Of a stretch of 64,000 nucleotides of DNA, positions 19,018 to 27,840 are shown piece after piece. The translations under genes and the position numbers were made by a program. The DNA lies in assembly GCF_947504135.1 (NCBI RefSeq), contig NZ_CANNGG010000003.1:310001-374000 (forward strand). Reading direction: 5' to 3'. The stretch is from an uncultured Tenacibaculum sp. (lineage in GTDB: Bacteria; Bacteroidota; Bacteroidia; Flavobacteriales; Flavobacteriaceae). Positions within the stretch are counted from its first letter, which is position 1. Each line of letters starts with the position of its first letter. A model generated the notes under the pieces. That model was not told the origin of the DNA, ran no database searches, and was given only the letters and a program-made list of their open reading frames with translations.

Positions 19018-20094
19018 TTAAATTGTTTCTCCTAATTCTTTTAACTTAGAAGTGTTTTCTGCGAGCATTAACTCGTCTATTATCTTTTGAATATCACCGT
19101 TTACAATATTCGATAAATCGTATAAAGTCAATCCGATTCTGTGGTCTGTTACACGTCCTTGTGGATAGTTATAGGTTCTAATTTTTGCAGAACGGTCACC
19201 TGATGTTACCATCGAACCACGCTTTGCTGCATCAGCCTCTTGCTTTTTTGCTAATTCTAAATCGTATAAACGAGAACGTAATACTTTAAACGCTTTCTCT
19301 TTGTTTTTATGCTGCGATTTTTGATCTTGACATTGCGCCACTAACCCTGTAGGAATATGTGTTAAACGTACCGCTGAATATGTCGTGTTTACCGACTGAC
19401 CTCCTGGTCCTGATGAACAGAAATAATCAATACGTACATCTTTTGGATTAATTTCTACATCAAACTCTTCTGCCTCTGGGAATACCATACAAGTAGCTGC
19501 TGATGTATGTACACGTCCTTGAGTTTCTGTTTGAGGTACACGCTGCACACGGTGCACACCTGCTTCAAACTTTAAGGTTCCATATACATCTTCCCCTGTA
19601 ACTTCAAACTGAATTTCTTTAAATCCACCATTAGTCCCTTCAGAAAAATCTACTGTAGATACTTTCCATCCTTTGCTTTCGCAGTATTTGGTGTACATAC
19701 GGTATAAGTCTCCTGCAAAAATACTTGCCTCATCTCCTCCTGTTCCTGCACGTAATTCTACTACCGCATTTTTTGCATCTTCAGGGTCTTTTGGAATTAG
19801 TAAAAACTTAATCTCTTCTTCCAATTGTGGAATTCGAGTTTTCGCTTCGTCCATTTCCATTTTAGCCATTTCAACCATTTCCGCATCCGATCCGTCAGCA
19901 ATGATTTCCTTAGCTTCTTCAATATTGTTTAATAAAGTTTTGTACTCGTCTGCTTTTTTTACAACCTTTCCTAAATCTTTATATTCTTTATTTAATTGTA
20001 CATAACGTTTTTGATCAGAAATAACATCTGGTTGGATGATTAAGTCTGAAACTTCATCATAACGTTGTTTAACTATCTGTAATTTATCTAGCAT
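19018..20094 (-). CDS. prfA: Peptide chain release factor 1
   Basis: This 358-residue RF1 ends translation at UAA and UAG. The codon-recognition loop reads PQT within [15 protein letters not shown] (the RF1 PxT pattern, not SPF of RF2), and the peptidyl-hydrolase motif is GGQ in [36 protein letters not shown] is the conserved domain-2 start. Length is normal for RF1. No hemK/prmC lies next to it, unlike in Enterobacteria. Confidence 0.95.
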   Translation of the reverse strand: MLDKLQIVKQRYDEVSDLIIQPDVISDQKRYVQLNKEYKDLGKVVKKADEYKTLLNNIEEAKEIIADGSDAEMVEMAKMEMDEAKTRIPQLEEEIKFLLIPKDPEDAKNAVVELRAGTGGDEASIFAGDLYRMYTKYCESKGWKVSTVDFSEGTNGGFKEIQFEVTGEDVYGTLKFEAGVHRVQRVPQTETQGRVHTSAATCMVFPEAEEFDVEINPKDVRIDYFCSSGPGGQSVNTTYSAVRLTHIPTGLVAQCQDQKSQHKNKEKAFKVLRSRLYDLELAKKQEADAAKRGSMVTSGDRSAKIRTYNYPQGRVTDHRIGLTLYDLSNIVNGDIQKIIDELMLAENTSKLKELGETI

Positions 20095-20172
20095 AGTATC
20101 TTTTCTTGGGGTGCGAATTTACGATTTTTTATCGAATTTTATTCATAACTTTAATTCATTAAGGCTTTTGTT

Positions 20173-20602
20173 ATGCGAATTTTAATCTTATTTTTTACTT
20201 GTACACTACTTTTTTCTTGCCTACAAGAAAAGAAAATTAAAAAACCTACTTGGCTGTTTGGTAAATGGAAACGTATTTATAACGAAGCTAAAAAAAGAAC
20301 TTACGAGTTTTGGGAAAATGATTTTTCTGGAATTGGTTTTTCCTTACAAAAAAACGATACTGTATTTAAAGAAGTCTTACATCATTACTAAAAATGATTC
20401 TTTGTTTTTACAGGTTACAGGCGTGAATGAAACCTCGACATTAGTTGCTTTTACACAACAAACTGATACTTCTTTTACTGCGGAAAACAAACTAAACGAA
20501 TTCCCTAAAACAATACAATACTGGAAAGAAAACAATCTACTAAAAGCTAACGCTAGTAACGATGAGTTTTCAATTGATTTTGTATTTGAAAAAATGAAAT
20601 AA
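20173..20602 (+). pseudogene. DUF6265-like lipoprotein gene with one frameshift
   Basis: The first frame (20173-20391) gives a lipoprotein start (lipobox in LLFSCLQEKK) and a body WLFGKWKRIYNEAKKRTYEFWENDF like DUF6265 proteins, then stops at TAA 20389-20391. The +1 frame continues at once with ITKNDSLFLQVTGVNE and ends at 20602 with FSIDFVFEKMK. Skipping one base near 20383 (the C of CATCAT) joins them into a natural ~140-residue protein. A one-base insertion mutation, a sequencing error or a rare recoding event would all give this; no classical slippery heptamer is present at the junction. Confidence 0.7.
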
Positions 20603-20605
20603 AAA

Positions 20606-20636
20606 AATCCTCAGATTTCTCTGAGGATTATACTTT
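20606..20636. terminator. Bidirectional terminator between the lipoprotein gene and purM
   Basis: A 10-bp stem AATCCTCAGA / TCTGAGGATT (20606-20615 with 20620-20629), loop TTTC, A tract before and T-rich stretch after. Confidence 0.8.
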
Positions 20637-20648
20637 TACTTTACAGTA

Positions 20649-21827
20649 TTAATATTCAAAAGTTCCGTATTCACTTTTGATAGTTAATTGCTTTTTATCA
20701 GATTTTTCAACTCTACCAATAATCTGTGCATTTACGTTAAACGTTTTTGAAATAGTAATAATCTCTTCTGCTATTTCTGGAGATACATATAACTCCATTC
20801 TATGTCCACAGTTAAATACTTGATACATTTCTTTCCAATCTGTTTTTGATTGCTCTTGTATCAATTTAAACAATGGTGGAATTGGAAACATATTATCTTT
20901 TACGATGTGTAAATTATCTACAAAATGTAAAATTTTTGTTTGAGCTCCTCCTGAACAGTGGATCATTCCATGTACCTCTTTCGAAGAGAATTTCGATAAA
21001 ATTTCTTTGATAATTGGCGCATAGGTTCTTGTTGGCGATAACACTAGTTTACCAGCGTCAATCGGAGAGTTTTCTACTTCATCTGTTAATTTTGTATTTC
21101 CTGAATACACTAAATCAGACGGTACTGAAGCATCAAAACTTTCTGGATATTTCTCTGCTAAATAGTTGTGGAATACATCGTGACGCGCAGAAGTTAATCC
21201 GTTACTCCCCATACCTCCGTTGTATTCTTTTTCATACGTTGCTTGTCCGAATGACTCTAAACCAACAATTACATCTCCTGCTTTAATATTTGCATTATCA
21301 ATTACATCGGTACGCTTCATACGAGCTGTCACTGTAGAATCTACAATAATGGTACGTACTAAATCACCAACATCAGCAGTTTCACCTCCTGTTGAATGAA
21401 TCGTAACTCCAAATTCTTTCAACTCATTAATTAACTCTTCTGTTCCATTAATAATTGCCGATAAAACTTCTCCTGGAATATTATTTTTGTTACGTCCAAT
21501 AGTAGAAGATAACATAATGTTATCGGTAGCACCCACACACAATAAATCATCAATATTCATGATTAAAGCATCTTGAGCAATGCCTTTCCATACCGAAATA
21601 TCTCCTGTTTCTTTCCAGTACATGTATGCTAAAGAACTTTTCGTTCCCGCTCCGTCTGCATGCATTATTAAACAGTAGTCCTCATCATTTGTTAAATAAT
21701 CTGGAACTATTTTACAGAAAGCTTTTGGAAATAATCCTTTGTCAATATTTTTTATAGCATTGTGTACATCTTCTTTCGATGCCGATACTCCGCGTTGTGC
21801 GTAGCGTTTAGATACTTCGTTACTCAT
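20649..21827 (-). CDS. purM: Phosphoribosylformylglycinamidine cyclo-ligase (AIR synthetase)
   Basis: This 392-residue PurM-type enzyme closes FGAM to AIR using ATP in purine synthesis. The N-terminus SKRYAQRGVSASKEDV corresponds to the YxxAGV region, and HADGAGTKSSLAYMYWKETGD, MNIDDLLCVGA, IHSTGGETADVGD and GMIHCSGGAQTKIL follow family order. It is longer than the ~345-residue E. coli protein, as usual in Bacteroidota. I choose the ATG at 21827 because the upstream ATG at 21851 lies inside the -7 box. purN is not adjacent. Confidence 0.85.
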   Translation of the reverse strand: MSNEVSKRYAQRGVSASKEDVHNAIKNIDKGLFPKAFCKIVPDYLTNDEDYCLIMHADGAGTKSSLAYMYWKETGDISVWKGIAQDALIMNIDDLLCVGATDNIMLSSTIGRNKNNIPGEVLSAIINGTEELINELKEFGVTIHSTGGETADVGDLVRTIIVDSTVTARMKRTDVIDNANIKAGDVIVGLESFGQATYEKEYNGGMGSNGLTSARHDVFHNYLAEKYPESFDASVPSDLVYSGNTKLTDEVENSPIDAGKLVLSPTRTYAPIIKEILSKFSSKEVHGMIHCSGGAQTKILHFVDNLHIVKDNMFPIPPLFKLIQEQSKTDWKEMYQVFNCGHRMELYVSPEIAEEIITISKTFNVNAQIIGRVEKSDKKQLTIKSEYGTFEY

Positions 21828-21848
21828 TTGTTGTGTTGTTGTTACCTG

Positions 21849-21878
21849 CAAATTTAGGTTTTATTACGCTTTTATCAA
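21849..21878 (-). promoter_or_regulatory. purM promoter (TTG-N19-TAAATTTG)
   Basis: On the minus strand TTG (21878-21876) and TAAATTTG (21856-21849) are 19 bases apart, a good Bacteroidota promoter. Its position fixes the purM start at 21827. Confidence 0.65.
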
Positions 21879-21883
21879 GAAAA

Positions 21884-21912
21884 AAGCGAACGTTTTTTAC
21901 ACGCTCGCTTTC
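21884..21912 (-). terminator. Probable terminator of the curli operon
   Basis: Imperfect hairpin AAAGCGA..CG / CG..TCGCTTT (around 21884-21910), 22 bases after the last gene of the curli unit; minus-strand T run follows. Confidence 0.55.
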
Positions 21913-21933
21913 TAAGTAATAGTTAGTTTTCTT

Positions 21934-23433
21934 TTATTCCCAATCTGGCATTGTCGCATTTTCAAACAATGCTGTTCTAGTTGTAGATCCTTCACTAAAA
22001 GGTACTTTATAAATTGTTTTTGTTGAAATTCCGTCATTGGATGTATTCACAAAGATAATTTCAGCCTCATTAGGTGATAAGCGAGGGTCTAAATCATTTG
22101 TTCCATCAGCTTTTCCCTCTGATAAATCAGTAACTTCTGCCGTAGCAAATTTATATAAAAATAAATGACTGTTTAGTTGCCTATAATTACTTGATTCATA
22201 TCCAGAAACATCTCTGGTATACAACAGTGAGCTTCCATCTATTGTAAAATTAATTCCACCTGCAGCTCCTTGCATTCCTGTTAAAACAGTATCAATTATA
22301 TTTCCTGCCATATCAATCGTATAGATTTGTGCATTATAGCCACTTGTGTTATTGGTTTTCAGTGCTATTTTAGATTCATCATTATTCCAGTCACATTCAG
22401 TAATGTAACTACCGTCTGTTGTTTGATAAATTTGCTGTAAACCACTTCCATCTTTATTTATCAAGTATAATTTATCGTAATGTGGATATATAATTCGATC
22501 TCCGTTAGACGACCAAGCGAAATCTACTTCATTTAAATCAAATGCAACTACAGGAACATTAGATGTAACTTTTTTAACATCTGAACCATCTGTTTTCATT
22601 GTATAAATATGAGTTTCGTTATTATCTGTTCGTAAGAAGGCTACCAAATTTGCCGCTGAGTTTTTTCTTGGTCTCCAAGAGTTTGTGGTTGGGGAGGTTA
22701 ACAGAAGTTCATTTATTGGCGCTTCATTAATATAGTCTCCTGAGTAAATAACATTATTTCCTTCTTCCTGTCTTGTATAAAAGTATCTATTATCAGGTGT
22801 TGATGTTACTTTAAATGTACTTACAGTACTTAATACTTCGGCATTAATACCATCTGATGCTCCTATTTGCCAAAAATATTTTACTCCAAATTTTAAATCA
22901 GTTACCGTATACAAAGTGTCTTTTACATTTTCAAAAGATATAATATCATTATTTAAGTCGTTTTTAATTTCTATCCTATATGTTATTTCATCTTCATCTG
23001 GGTCGGTTGATTTAAAACTTAATTCTACCGTGTTATTTACATCTTCTATGCCATTAGCTGGAGCTCTAAGCTCTGGTGCTGTTGGTGGGTCATTTAATGC
23101 TGTTTCTATATCTAATTCAAAAACCACATTAATTTCTGTTTCTGCTCCTAAACCTACAGGTTGAAAACCTGTTAAATACCCCTCTTTAGTGGCACTTACC
23201 GAATATTCTTGTGCTGGTACATCTTCCATTAAGAAGTAACCATCTTCATCTGTAAAAGTCGTGTTATTGGTTGGTGATAATGCAATTTTTGCATTAGCTA
23301 TTGGCTCAAAACTTCTCTTTTTAACTACACGTCCTTTAATAGTACCAAATTCAACAAAATCTACAGTGTCTTCACTACAGTTAAGTAAGGTTACACACAT
23401 TAAAAGTATTGTTATTTTTATTATATTTTTCAT
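21934..23433 (-). CDS. Curli-operon lipoprotein: carboxypeptidase-regulatory, Fn3-like and PD40 beta-propeller domains
   Basis: This 499-residue lipoprotein has the lipobox in LLMCVTLLNCSED (start 23433; an upstream ATG overlaps csgG and adds a charged leader). Residues ~25-110 form a carboxypeptidase-regulatory-like domain (GTIKGRVVKKRSFEPIANAKI), about 118-220 a fibronectin-III-like domain (PPTAPELRAPANG), and the rest TolB/PD40-type repeats (IYTMKTDGSDVKKVT, LYLINKDGSGLQQIY, IYTIDMAGNI). It starts 11 bases after csgG and is the last gene of the unit, so it may act at the outer membrane in curli display or cell attachment (inference). Confidence 0.75.
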   Translation of the reverse strand: MKNIIKITILLMCVTLLNCSEDTVDFVEFGTIKGRVVKKRSFEPIANAKIALSPTNNTTFTDEDGYFLMEDVPAQEYSVSATKEGYLTGFQPVGLGAETEINVVFELDIETALNDPPTAPELRAPANGIEDVNNTVELSFKSTDPDEDEITYRIEIKNDLNNDIISFENVKDTLYTVTDLKFGVKYFWQIGASDGINAEVLSTVSTFKVTSTPDNRYFYTRQEEGNNVIYSGDYINEAPINELLLTSPTTNSWRPRKNSAANLVAFLRTDNNETHIYTMKTDGSDVKKVTSNVPVVAFDLNEVDFAWSSNGDRIIYPHYDKLYLINKDGSGLQQIYQTTDGSYITECDWNNDESKIALKTNNTSGYNAQIYTIDMAGNIIDTVLTGMQGAAGGINFTIDGSSLLYTRDVSGYESSNYRQLNSHLFLYKFATAEVTDLSEGKADGTNDLDPRLSPNEAEIIFVNTSNDGISTKTIYKVPFSEGSTTRTALFENATMPDWE

Positions 23434-23444
23434 TGCTTTCTTTC

Positions 23445-24791
23445 TTAAAAATAAACATTTATCCCCGCTCCTATTCTCCAAATAAAATCGTTTCTTTTCC
23501 CTCTAACTAACTTATCTAAATTATCTGAGCCTAAAAGATAGTTTTCTCCATAAAGAGTTAAACCTATTTTATTTGTTATTAAATATTCTAATCCTAGACC
23601 GTACTGAAACTTAAACATTGGATTGTCTAGATTTTTTTCTAAAACCGACCCAACCCCTACATACACATAAGGTGTTAATCTATCATAAGGTAACATATTG
23701 TACTCTAAAAATAGGCTTGACGTTAAAAATGTGTTTTTAAAAGATCTTTCATTTTCTAACGAAAACCTCCCTACACTTCCCCCAAAACTAAATCTAGGAT
23801 CCTTAAAAAAGTATCTATATTTTAAATCGAACCCAAATCTTGCTACTGGATTTGAGTAATCTCCTGAAACTATTGAAGCTCCTCCCATTACACTCATTGA
23901 ATTGGTAGCTCTTCTTTTCTCTTGTTTTCTATTAAATAATAAAGTGTTATCTGCTTCATTTTTTTCTTTTAAATATTCATTTTTAAAGAGGTTAACAACT
24001 GTATCACCTCCTTGGGGTGTCCATAAACCATCAACCACTCCTTCTATAATTAACTGCTCTACTGCTTTATCTATAGCTTCTTTTACAGCTAATTGCATAG
24101 GCTCGTTTTTTGTTACTCCTGTTTCTGCCTCTAACAATCTTCTTAATGAAACATACCTGTATAAATTAGCTGAAATACCCTGAGAGAGTATTGTTTTAGA
24201 TACGTAAATGTTTTTTAAAATTTGCCCGTTTGATGTAGATACCGCTCGTAAATACACTGTTATCCTGTCTTGTCGGTATTGGTTAGACGCTCCTGCACCA
24301 AAGTACCGAAGTCCTGAACCTCCTGTAATTATATTTGAATCGTATGAAACAACACCGCCTTCAAGTATAATTCCTGCAAAAAGCAATGGTGGCATTTTTT
24401 GAGAATCCCCCCCTTGATACTCCTGCCTAGTAGATCTTATTATTTGTCGTTCATTTAATAGGTTAGCAATATTTTCTCTTTCTATTGGGGTAAACCATTT
24501 TGACTCTTCTAAAGACTTTAATAAAATTGATGTTCCTCCTTGGGTAACTGCTGTACTAAATGTAGATCCATTTTCAGTAGGCTTGTACTGTCCTGTTTGA
24601 TCTCTAAACTTATAAACTCCTACGATTATTTTCTCGACAGGTTGAATTTTTTTAATTAAGTCGTTTTGTAAAGAGGTATTCTCTCCTATTCTAGCATTTG
24701 TAGTATCAAATGGTTGGTTTAGGTATGCTCCACAACTAGAGAACAAAATAAAACTTAAAGAGAATAGTAGTTTAAATAATAGTTTTCTCAT
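23445..24791 (-). CDS. csgG: Curli secretion channel CsgG with C-terminal beta-barrel-like extension
   Basis: This 448-residue outer-membrane lipoprotein (lipobox FILFSSCGAY, Cys 20) has a CsgG core at about residues 45-265 (KIIVGVYKFRDQTGQY, KWFTPIERENIANLLNERQI, GGVVSYDSNIITGG, RYFGAGASNQYRQDRITVYLRAVS). Nonameric CsgG exports curlin subunits across the outer membrane. E. coli CsgG is about 277 residues; here about 165 more residues form beta-hairpin-like strands (FGFDLKYRYFFKDPRF, LTPYVYVGVGSVLE, GAGINVYF) like an eight-stranded barrel. It lies between csgF and the propeller lipoprotein. Confidence 0.9.
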   Translation of the reverse strand: MRKLLFKLLFSLSFILFSSCGAYLNQPFDTTNARIGENTSLQNDLIKKIQPVEKIIVGVYKFRDQTGQYKPTENGSTFSTAVTQGGTSILLKSLEESKWFTPIERENIANLLNERQIIRSTRQEYQGGDSQKMPPLLFAGIILEGGVVSYDSNIITGGSGLRYFGAGASNQYRQDRITVYLRAVSTSNGQILKNIYVSKTILSQGISANLYRYVSLRRLLEAETGVTKNEPMQLAVKEAIDKAVEQLIIEGVVDGLWTPQGGDTVVNLFKNEYLKEKNEADNTLLFNRKQEKRRATNSMSVMGGASIVSGDYSNPVARFGFDLKYRYFFKDPRFSFGGSVGRFSLENERSFKNTFLTSSLFLEYNMLPYDRLTPYVYVGVGSVLEKNLDNPMFKFQYGLGLEYLITNKIGLTLYGENYLLGSDNLDKLVRGKRNDFIWRIGAGINVYF

Positions 24792-24822
24792 AAAACTTAA
24801 GTTATAGTTAGTCGTTTGGTTA

Positions 24823-25239
24823 TTAATTATTTGGTATTATAATCTGTGTTTGTTCTCCTGTTTGAGTATTTAAAATATTTACAGACAACCCACCGCTTGT
24901 AGGTGTAACTTCTACTACTAAAGACCCAAACACATAGGTTCCTACAGTTAATCCTTGATCCCCAAACTGTTCTTGAAACAGATCTTGCGACAAGGAATTT
25001 AGTAATTGCCTGTTTAAGCTGTTTGTAAAGTTCTCTAAATCTGAAGGCTGTTGAAAAGGATCTTGTCCTTCTTCTTGAAAGTCATTTTGTGCATTAGCTG
25101 ATGCTAAAATTTGCTGATATCCGAATGGATTATTTCCTCCGAAAAAAGGATTTATAGGTTTATAAACCAATTCTTGTGAAAAAGAACTGTAGCTTGCTAA
25201 AAACAAAGCAATTACCATTATATTGACTTCTGTTTTCAT
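24823..25239 (-). CDS. csgF: Curli assembly factor CsgF
   Basis: This 138-residue secreted protein has the signal peptide ending in YSSFSQ. The mature N-terminus ELVYKPINPFFGGNNPFG matches the CsgF segment that inserts into the CsgG pore and anchors the nucleator. A Gln/Asn-rich helix (NSLNRQLLNSLSQDLF) and a C-terminal beta region (GSLVVEVTPTSGGLSVNILN) follow as in the family. It lies 12 bases from csgE and 31 bases from csgG, in one unit. Confidence 0.9.
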   Translation of the reverse strand: MKTEVNIMVIALFLASYSSFSQELVYKPINPFFGGNNPFGYQQILASANAQNDFQEEGQDPFQQPSDLENFTNSLNRQLLNSLSQDLFQEQFGDQGLTVGTYVFGSLVVEVTPTSGGLSVNILNTQTGEQTQIIIPNN

Positions 25240-25251
25240 AACTCATTTTGT

Positions 25252-25989
25252 TTAAATTTTATAACTTAGTAATTTATTTCGTTGTTTTGAGTAGGTACTT
25301 AACCTTGCCATAGTTGCTTTTACAGCTCGTTTAAGAAAATCTTCTCCTGGCATAGTCATAAACTCAAAAACCTTTTTATCATCAGCTTCTATTATTAAAA
25401 CTGTAGTCCTTCTTAATCCTGGTTTTTCTTTTATTTTTATAATGAAAGGATACTTTAATCCTGAGAGTAAATATTCTTGATAAAAAAAATCATAAAAATC
25501 CTTTCCTATCTTTGTTTTTGCTTCTTCAATAACCAATCCTTTTAATATAAAATTAGACTCATCTATTTTTTCTTTATTCATTACACCTACCTTTTTAGGT
25601 ATTATTACTAGAGTGTCTTTATCTATTAAAGTTTCCTTGTGCTTTATAAATAAATAAGCTCTTAGCTCTTCATCAGGGTTTAAGCTTAACCTTATTAATG
25701 ATAGCTCTTTTTTTTCATTAGGTTTTAAAGAAAATTCTCCTGATTGTTTATTGTTAGAGTAGCTTCCATCTTTACTCTTTTTTAACACCAATAAGTTGTA
25801 ATTAAACTCATCTTTAAACAATACTCCTTCATTTTCAGCTTGTGCTTTTACTGCTATAAAATTGTCTTTTTTAAGAATAAGAATTTTGGCTTTTACCTGA
25901 TTTATTTCTTGAGCATAACTTGTTGTTATACAAAGTAAAAACAGAGTAATATATTTTATTTTTCTTTTAAAGAAATTAAACCTTAGCAT
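25252..25989 (-). CDS. csgE: Curli chaperone/gate CsgE with N-terminal CsgH-like domain
   Basis: This 245-residue secreted protein has a signal peptide ending near TTSYAQ. Residues ~25-125 are a beta-sandwich-like region (KAQAENEGVLFKDEFNYNLLVLKKS, FSLKPNEKKELSLIRLSLN) that resembles CsgH-type domains. About residues 140-245 match CsgE (GLVIEEAKTKIGKDFYDFFYQ, FIIKIKEKPGLRRTTVLIIE, MTMPGEDFLKRAVKATMAR). CsgE caps the CsgG channel on the periplasmic side and guides subunits. The fused N-terminal part could keep curlin soluble in the periplasm, as separate CsgH does in other bacteria (inference). Confidence 0.85.
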   Translation of the reverse strand: MLRFNFFKRKIKYITLFLLCITTSYAQEINQVKAKILILKKDNFIAVKAQAENEGVLFKDEFNYNLLVLKKSKDGSYSNNKQSGEFSLKPNEKKELSLIRLSLNPDEELRAYLFIKHKETLIDKDTLVIIPKKVGVMNKEKIDESNFILKGLVIEEAKTKIGKDFYDFFYQEYLLSGLKYPFIIKIKEKPGLRRTTVLIIEADDKKVFEFMTMPGEDFLKRAVKATMARLSTYSKQRNKLLSYKI

Positions 25990-25992
25990 CTT

Positions 25993-26448
25993 TTAATAGT
26001 TCCTAACTATAATTGTTTTATAATTAGATTTTTGAATGATTTTCACATTTTCCATTAAAGAGTTTGTTCCGTACACCTGTAATGAATTTGCATTCCCCTG
26101 TTGAAGAATATTCATTTTTGTAGGAGAAACATTGTAATAATCTATAAAGCTATAATAGTTGTTTTTTCCCTTTTGCCCCACTAACTGTACATCTCTAACT
26201 CCACTTTTTAATTCTGCTACATTATTAACTCCTAACTGATTAATTGATAGATTATAATTATCAACCGATTTATCATAATCTTGTAAATTATTTAATGAGT
26301 TGATATTTTTTTCTAAAACCAGAAAAGAAGCATCACTTCCTATTTGAGGTACAGACACAAAGTAAGTAGATGTATTTTGTTGTGTCATAGCTTTTAAACT
26401 AAATATTAATAGGATTATACACAATATCATTTTTATCCTTCTCATCAT
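25993..26448 (-). CDS. csgB: CsgB-like minor curlin / nucleator
   Basis: This 151-residue secreted protein has a signal peptide (KMILCIILLIFSLKAMTQ) and then curlin-like repeats: LSINQLGVNNVAELKSG, VQLVGQKGKNNYYSFI, MNILQQGNANSLQVYG and VKIIQKSNYKTIIV. The Q-x-G-x-x-N core is present in three and degenerate in the last. A short, divergent curlin next to csgA fits the nucleator CsgB. It ends 4 bases before the csgE start, so translation may be coupled. It starts at 26448, or at the second Met (26445). Confidence 0.75.
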   Translation of the reverse strand: MMRRIKMILCIILLIFSLKAMTQQNTSTYFVSVPQIGSDASFLVLEKNINSLNNLQDYDKSVDNYNLSINQLGVNNVAELKSGVRDVQLVGQKGKNNYYSFIDYYNVSPTKMNILQQGNANSLQVYGTNSLMENVKIIQKSNYKTIIVRNY

Positions 26449-26466
26449 TACTTTAGTTTCTTATTA

Positions 26467-26506
26467 ATAAGGGAGAGGAAAAGAAAACCCTCCCATTCTC
26501 CCTTAT
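26467..26506 (-). terminator. Hairpin between csgA and csgB (attenuator or stability element)
   Basis: On the minus strand ATAAGGGAGA pairs with TCTCCCTTAT, with a further inner GGGAGG/CCTCTC pairing possible. Only a weak T run follows. It could stop most csgA transcripts or protect their 3' ends, giving more CsgA than CsgB. Confidence 0.5.
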
Positions 26507-26527
26507 CTTTGTTGCTTAATTAAAAAT

Positions 26528-27436
26528 TTATAGTCCAGTTTGTTCAACACAAGCTTTGTTCATGTAACCTGCCTGTCCAATAAAACTAGCGTTTCCAGAA
26601 CCTTGTGCATCTTGAATAACAGAAGCATGGTTTTCTACTCCAAATTGGCTAATTAAACTTAAGTTAATCCCTGTATCTGCATTTTGATCAACGCAAGCTT
26701 CGTTACCCCAACCTGTTTGTGCAATACCAGAAATATTTAAACCTCCATTTGAAGATTGATTTGAAGAAGCTACATTTCCGTTGCCAAACTGAGCAATACC
26801 ATCTATATTAAAGCTACCTCTTTGAACTTGTTTAGCTTTATTATAATTACCAATTTGTAAAATACCCGCTACACTTCCTGGCGCACCATTAGTTCCTGTG
26901 CTTTGATCTTGATGAGCAAAGTTTCTTCTACCTGATTGCGCTACAATAGCTTCATTATTATCATAACGTTGTTTTTGAATAGAAGTGTTTTGACGCCCTG
27001 TTTGATAAGCATAAGCTCTGTTATTTTCTGACCAACCTACACCAACATCTTGTTGTGCATAGTTTTTATATCCTACTTGATTTACAAAACCAGTGTTATA
27101 ATCACCATGTTGCTTAATGTCGGTTTCGTTCTTTCTTCCTCTCTGATATACAGTAGCTTCATTTCCCAAACCTCCTGAAAATCCTTGATTTTGTCCATCC
27201 TGATCAATATTAGATAGATTTCCAACTCCAGTTTGAACAACACTTGCATCATTCATATGTCCTGTTTGATCTACATAACTTGTGTTAATTGCCGCCCCTC
27301 TATCTCCGTAAGAAGGTCCTACTTGAGGAACTGAACACCCAATACAGTTAGCTTTAGGTGTTGGTACTGGATTTGCGAACTGTGCAAAAGCTGTTCCTGA
27401 AGCTAAAAAAATAGCTGCTAATAAAATTTTTTTCAT
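26528..27436 (-). CDS. csgA: Major curlin subunit (CsgA-like)
   Basis: This 302-residue amyloid fibre subunit has a signal peptide ending at SGTAFAQ. About a dozen repeats with the curlin core Q-x-G-x-x-N follow (VDQTGHMNDASVVQTGVGN, VYQRGRKNETDIKQHGDYN, IAQFGNGN, IAQTGWGNEACVDQ, ISQFGVENHASVIQ, IGQAGYMNKACVEQTG). The repeat number is about twice that of E. coli CsgA. Four cysteines are present: two in NCIGC before the first repeat and two in C-terminal repeats (EACVDQ, KACVEQ). It is the first gene of the curli unit, with a separate leader and a hairpin after it. Confidence 0.9.
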   Translation of the reverse strand: MKKILLAAIFLASGTAFAQFANPVPTPKANCIGCSVPQVGPSYGDRGAAINTSYVDQTGHMNDASVVQTGVGNLSNIDQDGQNQGFSGGLGNEATVYQRGRKNETDIKQHGDYNTGFVNQVGYKNYAQQDVGVGWSENNRAYAYQTGRQNTSIQKQRYDNNEAIVAQSGRRNFAHQDQSTGTNGAPGSVAGILQIGNYNKAKQVQRGSFNIDGIAQFGNGNVASSNQSSNGGLNISGIAQTGWGNEACVDQNADTGINLSLISQFGVENHASVIQDAQGSGNASFIGQAGYMNKACVEQTGL

Positions 27437-27780
27437 AATAGATAATTTTAAAATACGTTAGTTAATTTTTAGCATACTCTATCTACGACAAGCTTAAAAA
27501 TAATGTTGCTTGTTTGTGGGAGAGTGCTAAGTAAATAAGGGTAAGATAAAATTATGGGGTAAAATGTAAAGATTAGTTTGATAACCGTAATTACATCCAT
27601 CAGTTTAAAATAAAACTGTAATAAACTATATAGTTTGCCTGTTTAAACGTAGCTAATATACGTTTTTTTTAGTTTCAAAAACCAATCAAGATTTTTTACT
27701 TTTAAAAAAAAGTGAATAAGAGAAGCCAAAAACACACTATAAACGCAGCCTTTAGCTTTACATTTCTTTATCCTTAATTT
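27437..27780. other. csgA upstream region
   Basis: This A/T-rich gap of about 340 bases should hold the curli promoter. I found no clear TTG/TAnnTTTG pair on the minus strand and no open frame. A G-rich patch (TGTGGGAGAG around 27515) is the only non-A/T-rich part and could be a regulator site. Confidence 0.35.
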
Positions 27781-27781
27781 T

Positions 27782-27811
27782 AAAAAAAGGGGAGAAACCC
27801 CCTTTTTTTTT
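27782..27811 (-). terminator. Terminator of GSIII
   Basis: An A run, GGGG, a short loop, CCCC and a T run (27782-27792 with 27799-27811), about 30 bases after the GSIII stop; it can act in both directions. Confidence 0.8.
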
Positions 27812-27840
27812 ATGTATTTTCTTCTTTAGAATAAGTTACT

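Noticed and set aside
20649..21827. purL or selD (related ATP-binding folds)
   Set aside because: Length, HADGAGTKSS and GETADVGD fit PurM.
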